Assembly: GCF_016862095.1 (NCBI RefSeq)
Contig: NZ_BOMH01000002.1
Span: forward strand, 186,001-250,000
Origin: Actinoplanes cyaneus
GTDB taxonomy: Bacteria; Actinomycetota; Actinomycetes; Mycobacteriales; Micromonosporaceae
DNA length: 64,000 bases
Direction: 5' to 3'
In this document: in pieces, positions 51,971-59,823 of the stretch
How the letters are laid out: each line of letters opens with the position of its first letter
Position numbering within the stretch: the stretch's first letter is position 1
The notes under the pieces: generated by a model
The model's database searches: none
The model's input: only the letters and a program-made list of their open reading frames with translations
Told to the model about the DNA's origin: nothing
Made by a program: the position numbers and the translations under genes

Positions 51971-52662
51971 CGCTCGCCCATCCGGTATCCGCGGCCGTAG
52001 ACGGTCTGCACGTACCGCGGCTCGGCCGGGTTCTTCTCGATCTTGCGGCGCAGGTTGACGACGTGCGCGTCGACGGTGCGCTCGGAGACGTCGTTCTCGA
52101 AGCCGAACGTCTTGTCGATGATCTGCCCGCGGGTGAACACCCGGCCGGGCTCACGGGCGAGCAGCTCCAGGATCGCGAACTCCTTCGCGGTCAGCCGCAC
52201 CGGATCACCGGCGACGCGCACCTCGAAGCGCGGCGCGTCCACCTCGAGCTCACCGACGCGCAGCACCTCACGGCTCTCCGTGCCGACGACCCGGCGCAGC
52301 AGCGCCCGGACGCGGGCGGTCAGCTCCCGCGGGCTGACCGGCTTGCTCAGGTAGTCGTCGGCGCCGATGTCGAGCCCGAGCAGCATGTCGCTCTCCGCCG
52401 ACCGGGCGGTGACCAGCAGGATCGCCACGCCGGCCAGGCCCGGGTCCGCGTCGGCGCGCAGGATCCGGCACACGTCCAGGCCGTCGACCAGCGGCATCAT
52501 CACGTCCAGGACCAGCAGGTCGGGGCGTCGCGCGCGGGTCTGCTCCAGCGCGGCACGGCCGTCGCCCACGGTGAGCACCTGGTGCCCCTCACGCTCCAGG
52601 TAGAGCCGGATGAGCTGGGCATGCTTCGGGTCGTCGTCGGCGACAAGGATACGCGCGGTCAC
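51967..52662 (-). CDS. OmpR/PhoB-type response regulator
   Basis: A 231-residue regulator: receiver domain with phospho-acceptor Asp53 in LLVLDVMMP and the conserved KP (LSKPVSPRE), then a winged helix (LTAKEFAILELLAREPGRVFTR, RTVDAHVVNLRRKI, GRGYRMG). It overlaps the kinase by four bases. The GTG at 52662 is chosen because CAGAAT sits seven bases upstream (leaderless); an ATG at 52671 would lie inside that -10 box. Targets are not known. Confidence 0.93.
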   Translation of the reverse strand: MTARILVADDDPKHAQLIRLYLEREGHQVLTVGDGRAALEQTRARRPDLLVLDVMMPLVDGLDVCRILRADADPGLAGVAILLVTARSAESDMLLGLDIGADDYLSKPVSPRELTARVRALLRRVVGTESREVLRVGELEVDAPRFEVRVAGDPVRLTAKEFAILELLAREPGRVFTRGQIIDKTFGFENDVSERTVDAHVVNLRRKIEKNPAEPRYVQTVYGRGYRMGER

Positions 52663-52765
52663 GGCTCGCATTCTGGCGCAGGCAATCCAGCGGCCCAAGA
52701 ATTGTGCGAAACCTATGAAGACCCCGACCCCGACTCCGCCGTACGCCGGGTGCGCCCGCCCGCCG

Positions 52766-53197
52766 TCACGTCACCGCGCTGACGAGGCTCTCCAGCTCGG
52801 GGATCTGCGCGGCCTGGGACAGTGACGCCTCCAGGACCCGGTCGTGCGCCGGCCGCGCCTCGGCGAGCAACCGCTGCCCTGCCGCGGTGAGCTCGGTGTA
52901 GATGCCGCGGCGGTCGTCGGCGCACAGGATCCGGGTGAGCAAGCCACGGTCCTCGAGGCGGGTGACGAGCCGGGTGGTGGCGCTGCTGGAGAGCGCTGCG
53001 GCGCGGGCCAGCTGCTGCATCCGCATGTGCCAGCCGTCCTGCCGGCTGAGCGCGTCGAGCACGGTGAACTCGACCACCGACAGCTGGTGGGCCGCCTGCA
53101 GCTCCTTCTCCAGCGCCGTCTCGATCAGGCCGTGCAGCGCGGCGAGGCGGCGCCAGCCCTGTGCGCGGATCTCCACCGCGTCGTTGCCGATCCCCAT
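52766..53197 (-). CDS. MarR-family regulator
   Basis: A 143-residue dimeric winged-helix protein. The DNA-binding region is MQQLARAAALSSSATTRLVTRLEDRGLLTR followed by the wing DDRRGIYTELTAAG. It is divergent from a major-facilitator exporter and likely represses it until a drug or phenolic is present. The ATG lies seven bases after TAGAGT (leaderless). Inverted TGCAA/TTGCA elements sit between the two genes. Confidence 0.9.
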   Translation of the reverse strand: MGIGNDAVEIRAQGWRRLAALHGLIETALEKELQAAHQLSVVEFTVLDALSRQDGWHMRMQQLARAAALSSSATTRLVTRLEDRGLLTRILCADDRRGIYTELTAAGQRLLAEARPAHDRVLEASLSQAAQIPELESLVSAVT

Positions 53198-53237
53198 GTG
53201 GCTCACTCTACACTGCCTTGCGCCTATATAGCGCGCC

Positions 53238-53250
53238 TGCAACTATTGCA
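53238..53250. promoter_or_regulatory. Candidate MarR operator
   Basis: TGCAACTATTGCA is a 5+3+5 inverted repeat in an AT-rich island between marR and the MFS gene. A further TTGATATTGCAA follows at about 53257. Size and place fit a MarR site. Confidence 0.6.
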
Positions 53251-53283
53251 CTCGCTTGATATTGCAAACGCTGGAGGATTTCC

Positions 53284-54462
53284 GTGCCCATCGCTCTGTA
53301 CGCGCTGGCGATCGGCGGTTTCGGCATCGGCCTGACCGAGTTCGTCATCGCCGGCCTGCTGCCCGAGGTCGCCGCCGACTTCCACGTCACCGAGGCCGTC
53401 GCCGGCGGGCTGATCTCCGGGTACGCCCTGGCGGTCGCCGTCGGCGCGATCGCCCTCACCGCGGCCCTGACCCGGGTCGACCGGCGCACGGCGCTGCTCG
53501 CCCTGATGATCCTGTTCATCGCCGGGAACGTGCTGTCCGCGCTCGCCCCGGACTACGGGCTGATGCTGCTCGGCCGGATCCTCGCCGCGCTGTGCCACGG
53601 CGCGTTCTTCGGCATCGGCTCGGTCGTGGCGACCGACCTGGTCCCCGCCGAGAAGAAGGCCGCCGCCATCTCCGTCATGTTCACCGGCCTGACCGTGGCC
53701 AACGTCCTGGGCGTCCCGCTCGGCACATTCCTGGGGCAGGCCGCCGGGTGGCGCTCGACGTTCTGGGCCATCGCGGCCGTGGGCGTGCTCGCGTTCGCGG
53801 GCATCGCCGCGCTGACCCCGGCGACCCCGGCGGCCGCGGACGCGAGCCCGCTGCGCGAGTTCCGGGTCTTCGCCAGCGTGCAGGTGTGGCTGTCGATCCT
53901 GGTCACGATCCTCGGCTTCGGCGGGATGTTCGGGGCGTTCAGCTACCTGGCCTACACCCTCACCGGGGTCAGTGGGTTCCCGGCCGCCGCCGTGCCGTGG
54001 CTGCTGATCGTCTTCGGCGCCGGCCTGTTCGCCGGCAACATCCTCGGTGGCCGGGCCGCCGACCGGAACCTGCCGCGCACGCTGACCGTCCTGCTCGCGG
54101 CGCTGACCGTGGTCCTCGCACTGTTCGCGCTGACAGCCGGCAACCGATTCGCGGCCGTCGCCGGGCTGCTGCTCATGGGCGGGTTCGGGTTCGGCACGGT
54201 CCCCGGTCTGCAGATGCGCATCCTCGGTCACGCCCAGCAGGCGCCGACCCTGGCCTCGGGGGCGAACATCGCCGCGTTCAACGTGGGCAACGCCTTCGGG
54301 GCCTACCTGGGCGGGCTGACCATCAGCGCCGGGCTCGGCTACCGGTCGCCGCTGTGGGCCGGCGCCGCCGTGACCCTCGCCGCCCTGCTCGTCTACGTGC
54401 TGGCCACGCGCCTGCCGGCCGGCGAACACGCCCGCCCCGACCTCGCCACCACCACCCCCTGA
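53284..54462 (+). CDS. MFS drug-efflux-type transporter (DHA1)
   Basis: A 392-residue twelve-helix transporter resembling AraJ and chloramphenicol exporters. N-terminal LYALAIGGFGIGLTEFVIAGLLPEVAAD carries the DHA1 motif, helix 4-5 has LGRILAALCHGAFFGIGS, and the middle loop is short. The start is GTG with GGAGG seven bases before it. It is divergent from marR and most likely exports a small drug-like compound under MarR control. Confidence 0.9.
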   Translation: MPIALYALAIGGFGIGLTEFVIAGLLPEVAADFHVTEAVAGGLISGYALAVAVGAIALTAALTRVDRRTALLALMILFIAGNVLSALAPDYGLMLLGRILAALCHGAFFGIGSVVATDLVPAEKKAAAISVMFTGLTVANVLGVPLGTFLGQAAGWRSTFWAIAAVGVLAFAGIAALTPATPAAADASPLREFRVFASVQVWLSILVTILGFGGMFGAFSYLAYTLTGVSGFPAAAVPWLLIVFGAGLFAGNILGGRAADRNLPRTLTVLLAALTVVLALFALTAGNRFAAVAGLLLMGGFGFGTVPGLQMRILGHAQQAPTLASGANIAAFNVGNAFGAYLGGLTISAGLGYRSPLWAGAAVTLAALLVYVLATRLPAGEHARPDLATTTP

Positions 54463-54565
54463 CCGCTCATGCTTCCCTGACATCCCAGCCCACTCACCGA
54501 CCGGTCACGCTCGCCGCGCACACCCACCACCGGCCCACTCGCCCACCGCCGGCCGGTCACGCTCG
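54463..54565. other. Gap after the MFS gene
   Basis: Short repeated phrases such as CCGGTCACGCTCGCCG (at about 54501 and 54553) lead into hairpin copy 3. No gene is supported. Confidence 0.5.
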
Positions 54566-54622
54566 CCGGCTGGTCCTCATGGGCGTTATGAGGCACGAAT
54601 AACGCCCATGAGGACCAGCCGG
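54566..54622. repeat. Long hairpin repeat, copy 3
   Basis: A perfect 24-bp stem (54566-54589 with 54599-54622) encloses the 9-base loop GAGGCACGA. The inner stem matches copy 1; in the outer stem GGTTCTCA of copy 1 is GGTCCTCA here, with the matching G on the opposite arm. It is about 47 kb from copies 1 and 2. It lies after the MFS stop and before a 42-bp tandem repeat. Confidence 0.92.
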
Positions 54623-54635
54623 GACCGGGCGCGCG

Positions 54636-54728
54636 GCACCACCGCAACCAGCAGCGGCCTCGCGCCACGACCTCACAGCACCACCGCAACCGGCAGCGGC
54701 CTCGCGCCACGACCTCACAGCACCACTC
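54636..54728. repeat. 42-bp tandem repeat, two copies plus a partial third
   Basis: GCACCACCGC begins at 54636 and 54678 with a period of 42, and a partial third begins at 54720. The units read nearly identically (one A/G difference) through CAGCGGCCTCGCGCC. It sits 14 bases after hairpin copy 3. Since 42 is divisible by three the minus strand encodes a 14-residue repeat, but no credible gene start is present. Bases 54729-54949 show no clear gene. Confidence 0.8.
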
Positions 54729-54949
54729 ACCAACCAGCCCCGCCCACCACGACCCGATCCCGGCCCGGTCGGTGGTCGCTGGGCGGTCGCGCTTGGGGGC
54801 GTACGCGCGAATCGGGAACAGCGGGTGAAGCGGACCTGGCGCCGGGCGGCGTGGCGGGAGCACGGCAGCGCGGGGAAAGTCGGCCGGTAGGCCGGTGCGG
54901 GGCGGCGGGACGGCATGGAACAGTGAGCGCGTGAAGATCGAGCTGGGTC

Positions 54950-57628
54950 ATGCTGTCGTGGCCGCGGACCTGGGGCGCTGACCGCGTGCGGGCCGGACGT
55001 GTGGTGAGTGTGGAGGCGCCCGGGCGCCAGGTCTCCGGCGCGTCGATCGCCGGGCGGCTGGTGCTGACCACGGCCGGCGCGGAGCAGGAGCCGGGCGGCG
55101 CGGTGACGGTGCGCCCGGCGGTGTCCGGGCGGCCGTTCGCCGGGGTGGTGACCTGGCGCGGGCCGGGCGGCGCGGCGCTGGTCCGGGTGGACGATCCGGC
55201 GTGGGTCGAGGTGGACGGGCCGGCCACGAGGTTCGGGCGGATCGTCACCGGGCGGCCGGGGTCGACGGTCGAGGTGTGCGCGTCCGGGGAGCCGGAGATC
55301 TGGCAGGCGACCGGCCCGGTGAGCGCCGACGGTGACCGGCTGCGGCTCGACGTCGGGGGTGAGCCGCCCGAGGGCGCCGTCGTTTCCCGCGATGACCTGC
55401 TGATCGGGATCGTCGCGCAGGACGGCGCGGTGATCACCGTCGCCGAGCTGTGCCGGGCGCCGGGCTTCCTCGCGGCGGTCGCTGTCCCGGCGTTGTGGCC
55501 GGTCGAGCTCGCCGAGGCGCACCTGACCGAACCGGATCAGCCGCGGTCGCCGGTGGCGCTGCTGCGGGCCGGCGCCCGGGTGGTCGGCTTCCGCGGGCGG
55601 CACGAGCTGATGGACGAGCTCGGCGCGTGGTGCTCCGGCGCCGGGTTCGCGGCGTTGCTGCTGCACGGGCCGGCCGGCGAGGGCAAGTCCCGGGCCGGTC
55701 ACGAGCTCGCCGCCCGGCTGACCGCCGGCGGCTGGGCCACGCTGTGGCTGGACGAGACCGCGCCGGACGTGGTGGTCGCCGCGGTCGCCGACGTCGTGGC
55801 GCCGCTGCTGATCGTGGCCGACGCCGCGGAGAGCCGGCCGGAGCAGCTGCGCGCGCTGCTGCAGGCGTGTGCCCGGCACGACGGCGCCCGGCCGCTGCGG
55901 CTGCTGATGCTGGCCCGGACGGCCGGTGACTGGTGGCGGCTGCTGCGCGGCGACGCGCTCGCGGGGCCGCTGCTCGACGGCGCGTCGGTGGTGGCGTTGC
56001 CGCCGCTCGACGACGACGGCCTCTACCCGGCGGCGGTGCACGCGCTGGCCGCGGCGCTGCCGGGCGTGCCGGGTCATGCGGTGCATCACTGGCCGTCGAT
56101 CGCCGCCCGGCTGACCGCCGAGCCGCGGGAGACCGCCGGCCGTGCGCTGACCGTGCAGACCCTGGCGCTGGCCGACCTGCTCGACGCGATGTGGCCGGGC
56201 CCGGCCGTGACCGCCGGCAAGACTCCCGAGGACCGGGTGCTGGCGCACGAGCAGCGCTACTGGTCGTTCACCGCGGCCTGGCACGGCCTGACCCTGGACG
56301 ACGAGGTGCTGCAGGACGTGCTGGCGGTCGCCGCGCTGTTCGGCCCGACCGGCCCGGATCAGGCGGACCGGCTGCTCAGCGGTGTCCCGGCGCTCGCCGG
56401 AGCGCCACGGGAGCTGCGCGACGCGGTCCGGGCGTGGCTGGCCGACCTCTACCCCGGCACGGGCGGCCGGCCGTGGGGCACCCTGCAGCCGGAACGTCTC
56501 GCGGAGCGGTTCGCCGGTCGCCGCCTGGCCGGGTCACCGGTGCTGCCGGAGCCGTTGATAGCGGTGGTGACGGAGAGCCAGCGGCGCCGCATGCTGACCG
56601 TTTATGCCCGGGCCGCAGGGCACGCCGCGTCGCTGACCGACCTGTCGCTGACCGACCTCTGTGTCCGGCACGCCGACCGCCTCACCCAGGCCTGCGTCGA
56701 GACCGCGATCAGCGTCGCCGAGCCGGAGCCGCTGCTCACCGCGCTGCAGCGGATCAGCGCCGACCCGGACGTCCCGGTGGAACGCCTCACGTTGATCGCC
56801 GACCGCCTGCCCCGGCTCAGCCCGCTGGCGGTCCAGGTCGCGCAGCGGATCGCCGACCAGCATCGGCGCGCCGGGCGGATGCCGGAGCTGGCCACCGCGC
56901 TGCACAACCTGTCGATCCGCCTCGGCGACCTGGGACGCCGCGGCCCAGCGCTGGCCGCGATCGAGGAGGCGGTGCTGATCCACCGGCGGCTCGCCGGGGC
57001 GGCGCCGGAGACGTTCGAGGCCGACCTCGCCCGTTCCCTGGGCAGCCTGTCGGTCCGGCTCGGCGAGCTGGAGCAGCCCGAGCCGGCACTGGTGGCCGCC
57101 GACGAGTCGACAGCCCTCTACCGCCGGCTGGCCGAGCGGCAGCCCGGCACGTACCTGCCGGAGCTGGGGAAGTCCCTGATGAACCTGTCGCTGGGGCGGG
57201 GCGCGCTGGAACAGTTCCCGCTCGCGCTCGCCGCGATCGAGGAGTCGGTGGCGATCTTCGGGCATCTCGCCGGGCAGCGGCCGGAGACGTTCCTGCCCGA
57301 CCTGGCCGCGTCGCTGAGCGTGCTCGGCATCAGTCTGGGCAGCCTCGACCGGGACGAGCAGAGCCGGGCCGCGGCGCAGGAGGCGACGGCGATCCGCCGG
57401 CAGCTCGCGGCGCAGCGCCCGGACGCGCACCTGCCCGGGCTCGCGGCGGCGCTGACCGACCTGGCGGTCCGGCACGCGGTGCTCGGCGAGAAGCCGGCGG
57501 CGGTGGAGGCGATCGCGGAGGCGCTCACGATCCGTCATCAACTGGCGGAGAAGTCACCGGCCGCGTTCGCCGCGGATCTGGAGTGGTCGCTGCACGTTCA
57601 CAAGGTCGTACACGAAATGGGGTCATGA
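54950..57628 (+). CDS. Pseudo-trypsin / P-loop NTPase / TPR protein (STAND-like)
   Basis: A protein of 892 residues. The first 170 resemble a trypsin-like peptidase fold, but catalytic positions are lost: the histidine region reads VLTTAGAEQ, the aspartate region GAALVRV, and the serine region EGAVVSRDD. A NACHT/STAND-type NTPase follows (P-loop GPAGEGKSR, acidic Walker B-like LLIVADAAE). The last 300 residues are TPR-like repeats (LATALHNLSIRLGDLG; LAAIEESVAIFGHLAG). This arrangement is known in regulatory and immunity proteins of actinobacteria. The start is not secure: ATG 54950 follows an in-frame stop, and GTG 54984 is possible. Confidence 0.8.
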   Translation: MLSWPRTWGADRVRAGRVVSVEAPGRQVSGASIAGRLVLTTAGAEQEPGGAVTVRPAVSGRPFAGVVTWRGPGGAALVRVDDPAWVEVDGPATRFGRIVTGRPGSTVEVCASGEPEIWQATGPVSADGDRLRLDVGGEPPEGAVVSRDDLLIGIVAQDGAVITVAELCRAPGFLAAVAVPALWPVELAEAHLTEPDQPRSPVALLRAGARVVGFRGRHELMDELGAWCSGAGFAALLLHGPAGEGKSRAGHELAARLTAGGWATLWLDETAPDVVVAAVADVVAPLLIVADAAESRPEQLRALLQACARHDGARPLRLLMLARTAGDWWRLLRGDALAGPLLDGASVVALPPLDDDGLYPAAVHALAAALPGVPGHAVHHWPSIAARLTAEPRETAGRALTVQTLALADLLDAMWPGPAVTAGKTPEDRVLAHEQRYWSFTAAWHGLTLDDEVLQDVLAVAALFGPTGPDQADRLLSGVPALAGAPRELRDAVRAWLADLYPGTGGRPWGTLQPERLAERFAGRRLAGSPVLPEPLIAVVTESQRRRMLTVYARAAGHAASLTDLSLTDLCVRHADRLTQACVETAISVAEPEPLLTALQRISADPDVPVERLTLIADRLPRLSPLAVQVAQRIADQHRRAGRMPELATALHNLSIRLGDLGRRGPALAAIEEAVLIHRRLAGAAPETFEADLARSLGSLSVRLGELEQPEPALVAADESTALYRRLAERQPGTYLPELGKSLMNLSLGRGALEQFPLALAAIEESVAIFGHLAGQRPETFLPDLAASLSVLGISLGSLDRDEQSRAAAQEATAIRRQLAAQRPDAHLPGLAAALTDLAVRHAVLGEKPAAVEAIAEALTIRHQLAEKSPAAFAADLEWSLHVHKVVHEMGS

Positions 57629-57666
57629 CGCTGCGTCATCTCGGGCCCTCGCATCATGCGGAACCT

Positions 57667-57774
57667 GTGAAGAACTCGCACGCAATGCCGTGGCTGGGCG
57701 GAACCCCGCAGGATCCGCACAGGTTCTTCACGAGCTGACCCTACGGTCGCCTCCTCGAACAGGAAACGAGGAGG
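57667..57774 (+). promoter_or_regulatory. Structured 5' leader of asnB, with ribosome-site hairpin
   Basis: GTGAAGAAC (57667-57675) pairs with GTTCTTCAC (57723-57731), and GCGGA/TCCGC can pair inside. Further on CCTCCTCG (57750-57757) pairs exactly with CGAGGAGG (57767-57774) across a 9-base loop. The right arm includes the GAGGAGG ribosome site of asnB, whose ATG is six bases later. Folding would mask the ribosome site, implying translational control. Confidence 0.7.
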
Positions 57775-57780
57775 CCCGCG

Positions 57781-59727
57781 ATGTGTGGTCTGAGTGCGTA
57801 CTTCAGCAGCCGGTCCGACGCCGGACCGGTGGACGAGCCGACGGCGGCCGCGTTCGCCGCGGCGCTGGAGAGCATGCGGCACCGTGGACCGGACGACACC
57901 CGGATCGAGTACGGCGACGGTTACGTGCTCGGCTTCAACCGGCTCGCGATCATCGACCGTGACCACTCGGTCCAGCCGCTGCGCTACGGCGACCGCTGGT
58001 CGGTGGTGTTCAACGGCGAGATCTACAACTACCGTGAGCTGCGCGCCGAGCTGATCCGCGAGCACCACGCGAGCTTCGCCACCGAGGGCGACTCCGAGGT
58101 CCTCGCGGCCGCGTTCCACTACTGGGGTGAGGCGGCGCTGCCCCGGCTGCGCGGCATGTTCGCGTTCGTGGCCTACGACCACCGCACCGGCACCGTGCAC
58201 GCCGCGCGCGACGCGTTCGGGATCAAGCCGCTCTACCTGCTGGAGACCGCGGACGGGCTGTGGCTGGCCAGCGAGCGCAAGGCCCTCGATCCGTTCGCCG
58301 CGCCGGCCGGCACCGCGCTGGACCGGGACGCGATCGGGCACTACCTGACCTTCCAGTACGTGCCGGACCCGATCACCCTGCACCGGCACATCCGCCGGCT
58401 CCCGCCGGGCCACCGGATGACCTGGACGCCGGGCGGCGGGGTCCGCGAGCACCGCTGGTTCCGCCCGTCGCTGCGGCCGCTGCGCCTGCAGCCGGAGGTC
58501 GCCCACCGGGCCATTCGGGACGCGTTGCGGGCCAGCGTCCGGACGCACCTGCACGCCGACGTCCCGGTCGGCACGTTCCTGTCCAGCGGCGTCGACTCGT
58601 CGGCGGTCGCGGCCCTGGCCGCCGAGGCACGCCCGGGCATCCACGCGTTCACCGCCGGGTTCGCCGCCGACGGCTACTCCGAGATCGACATCGCGCAGGA
58701 CACCGCGAACCAGCTCGGCATCCCGCTGACCCCGACCGTGGTCAGCGACGAGCAGGTGCTCGCCGAGCTGCCACGGATCGTGCAGCTGCTCGACGACCCG
58801 GTGGCCGACCCGTCGCTGATCCCGCTCTACTTCCTGGCCCGCACCGCGTCGCAGTTCGTGACCGTGGTGCTTTCCGGGGAGGGCGCGGACGAGCTGTTCG
58901 GCGGGTACACGATCTACCGGGAGCCGCTGTCGCTGGCCGGTGTCGAGCGCCTGCCCGGCGGTGTCAAGCGTGGCCTCCGGCAGCTCGCGCACGTGCTGCC
59001 CGAGGGGGTGCGGGGCCGCTCGTTCCTGGAGCGCGGCACCACCCCGATCGAGCAGCGCTACTACGGCAACGCGCGGATCTTCGACCCGGACGAGAAGGCG
59101 CGCCTGATGCGGTTCACCTCCGAGCCGCACACGGCGATCACCGCGCACCTGTACGCCGAGACCGCCGACGTGGACGAGGTGGCCTCCATGCAGTACGTGG
59201 ACCTGCACACGTGGCTGACCGGCGACATCCTGGTCAAGGCGGACCGGATGTCGATGGCGCACAGCCTGGAGCTGCGAGTGCCCTTCCTCGACCAGCAGGT
59301 CTACGCGGCCGCCGCGGGCCTGGCCACCGAGCTGAAACTGCCGCACGGCACGAAGTCCACCAAGGTGGCGCTGCGCGAGGCGATGCGCGGGATCGTCCCC
59401 GAGTCGGTGCGCGACCGCGCCAAGCTGGGCTTCCCCACCCCGACCCGGCTGTGGCTGCGCGGCGTGATCGGCGACTGGGTGGACCATCTGCTCGCCACCT
59501 CGCAGACCGGTCATCTCCTCGACCTGGAGTATGCGCGCGGCCTGCTCGCCGAGCACCGCGCGGGGACGGCCGACCGGTCCCGCAAGGTGTGGACCGTGGC
59601 GATGTTCTGCCTGTGGCACGCGATCACCGTGGAGCGCACGATCACGGTGCCGCGCACGGTCACGGTGCCGCCGCCGGCTCCGGCTTCGCCGGCGAACGAG
59701 CGCCTGCTGATGCCGTACGCCCGCTGA
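57781..59727 (+). CDS. asnB: Asparagine synthase (glutamine-hydrolysing)
   Basis: A 648-residue enzyme. The N-terminal glutaminase domain begins MCGLSAYF with Cys2 as nucleophile and includes FNGEIYNYRELR. The synthetase domain has the ATP pyrophosphate loop SSGVDSSAV and GEGADELFGGY. It converts aspartate to asparagine with glutamine and ATP, or may amidate another carboxylate. The terminal 25 residues are a Thr/Val/Pro-rich extension. The start is fixed by the catalytic cysteine, and its ribosome site lies in a hairpin. In actinobacteria some homologues are pathway enzymes; context here does not say which. Confidence 0.95.
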   Translation: MCGLSAYFSSRSDAGPVDEPTAAAFAAALESMRHRGPDDTRIEYGDGYVLGFNRLAIIDRDHSVQPLRYGDRWSVVFNGEIYNYRELRAELIREHHASFATEGDSEVLAAAFHYWGEAALPRLRGMFAFVAYDHRTGTVHAARDAFGIKPLYLLETADGLWLASERKALDPFAAPAGTALDRDAIGHYLTFQYVPDPITLHRHIRRLPPGHRMTWTPGGGVREHRWFRPSLRPLRLQPEVAHRAIRDALRASVRTHLHADVPVGTFLSSGVDSSAVAALAAEARPGIHAFTAGFAADGYSEIDIAQDTANQLGIPLTPTVVSDEQVLAELPRIVQLLDDPVADPSLIPLYFLARTASQFVTVVLSGEGADELFGGYTIYREPLSLAGVERLPGGVKRGLRQLAHVLPEGVRGRSFLERGTTPIEQRYYGNARIFDPDEKARLMRFTSEPHTAITAHLYAETADVDEVASMQYVDLHTWLTGDILVKADRMSMAHSLELRVPFLDQQVYAAAAGLATELKLPHGTKSTKVALREAMRGIVPESVRDRAKLGFPTPTRLWLRGVIGDWVDHLLATSQTGHLLDLEYARGLLAEHRAGTADRSRKVWTVAMFCLWHAITVERTITVPRTVTVPPPAPASPANERLLMPYAR

Positions 59728-59770
59728 AGTCGCCCGGGAAGTCGCGGTCCCCGGATCGCGCCTCTGGACC

Positions 59771-59809
59771 GCGGCGCCGCCCGACCTCTCCCCGTGACGG
59801 CGGCGCCGC
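59771..59809. terminator. Bidirectional terminator between asnB and the UvrA-like gene
   Basis: GCGGCGCCGCC (59771-59781) pairs exactly with GGCGGCGCCGC (59799-59809), an 11-bp stem with a 17-base loop in the 96-bp gap between convergent stops. Confidence 0.7.
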
Positions 59810-59823
59810 TCCCCCCGAGGACG

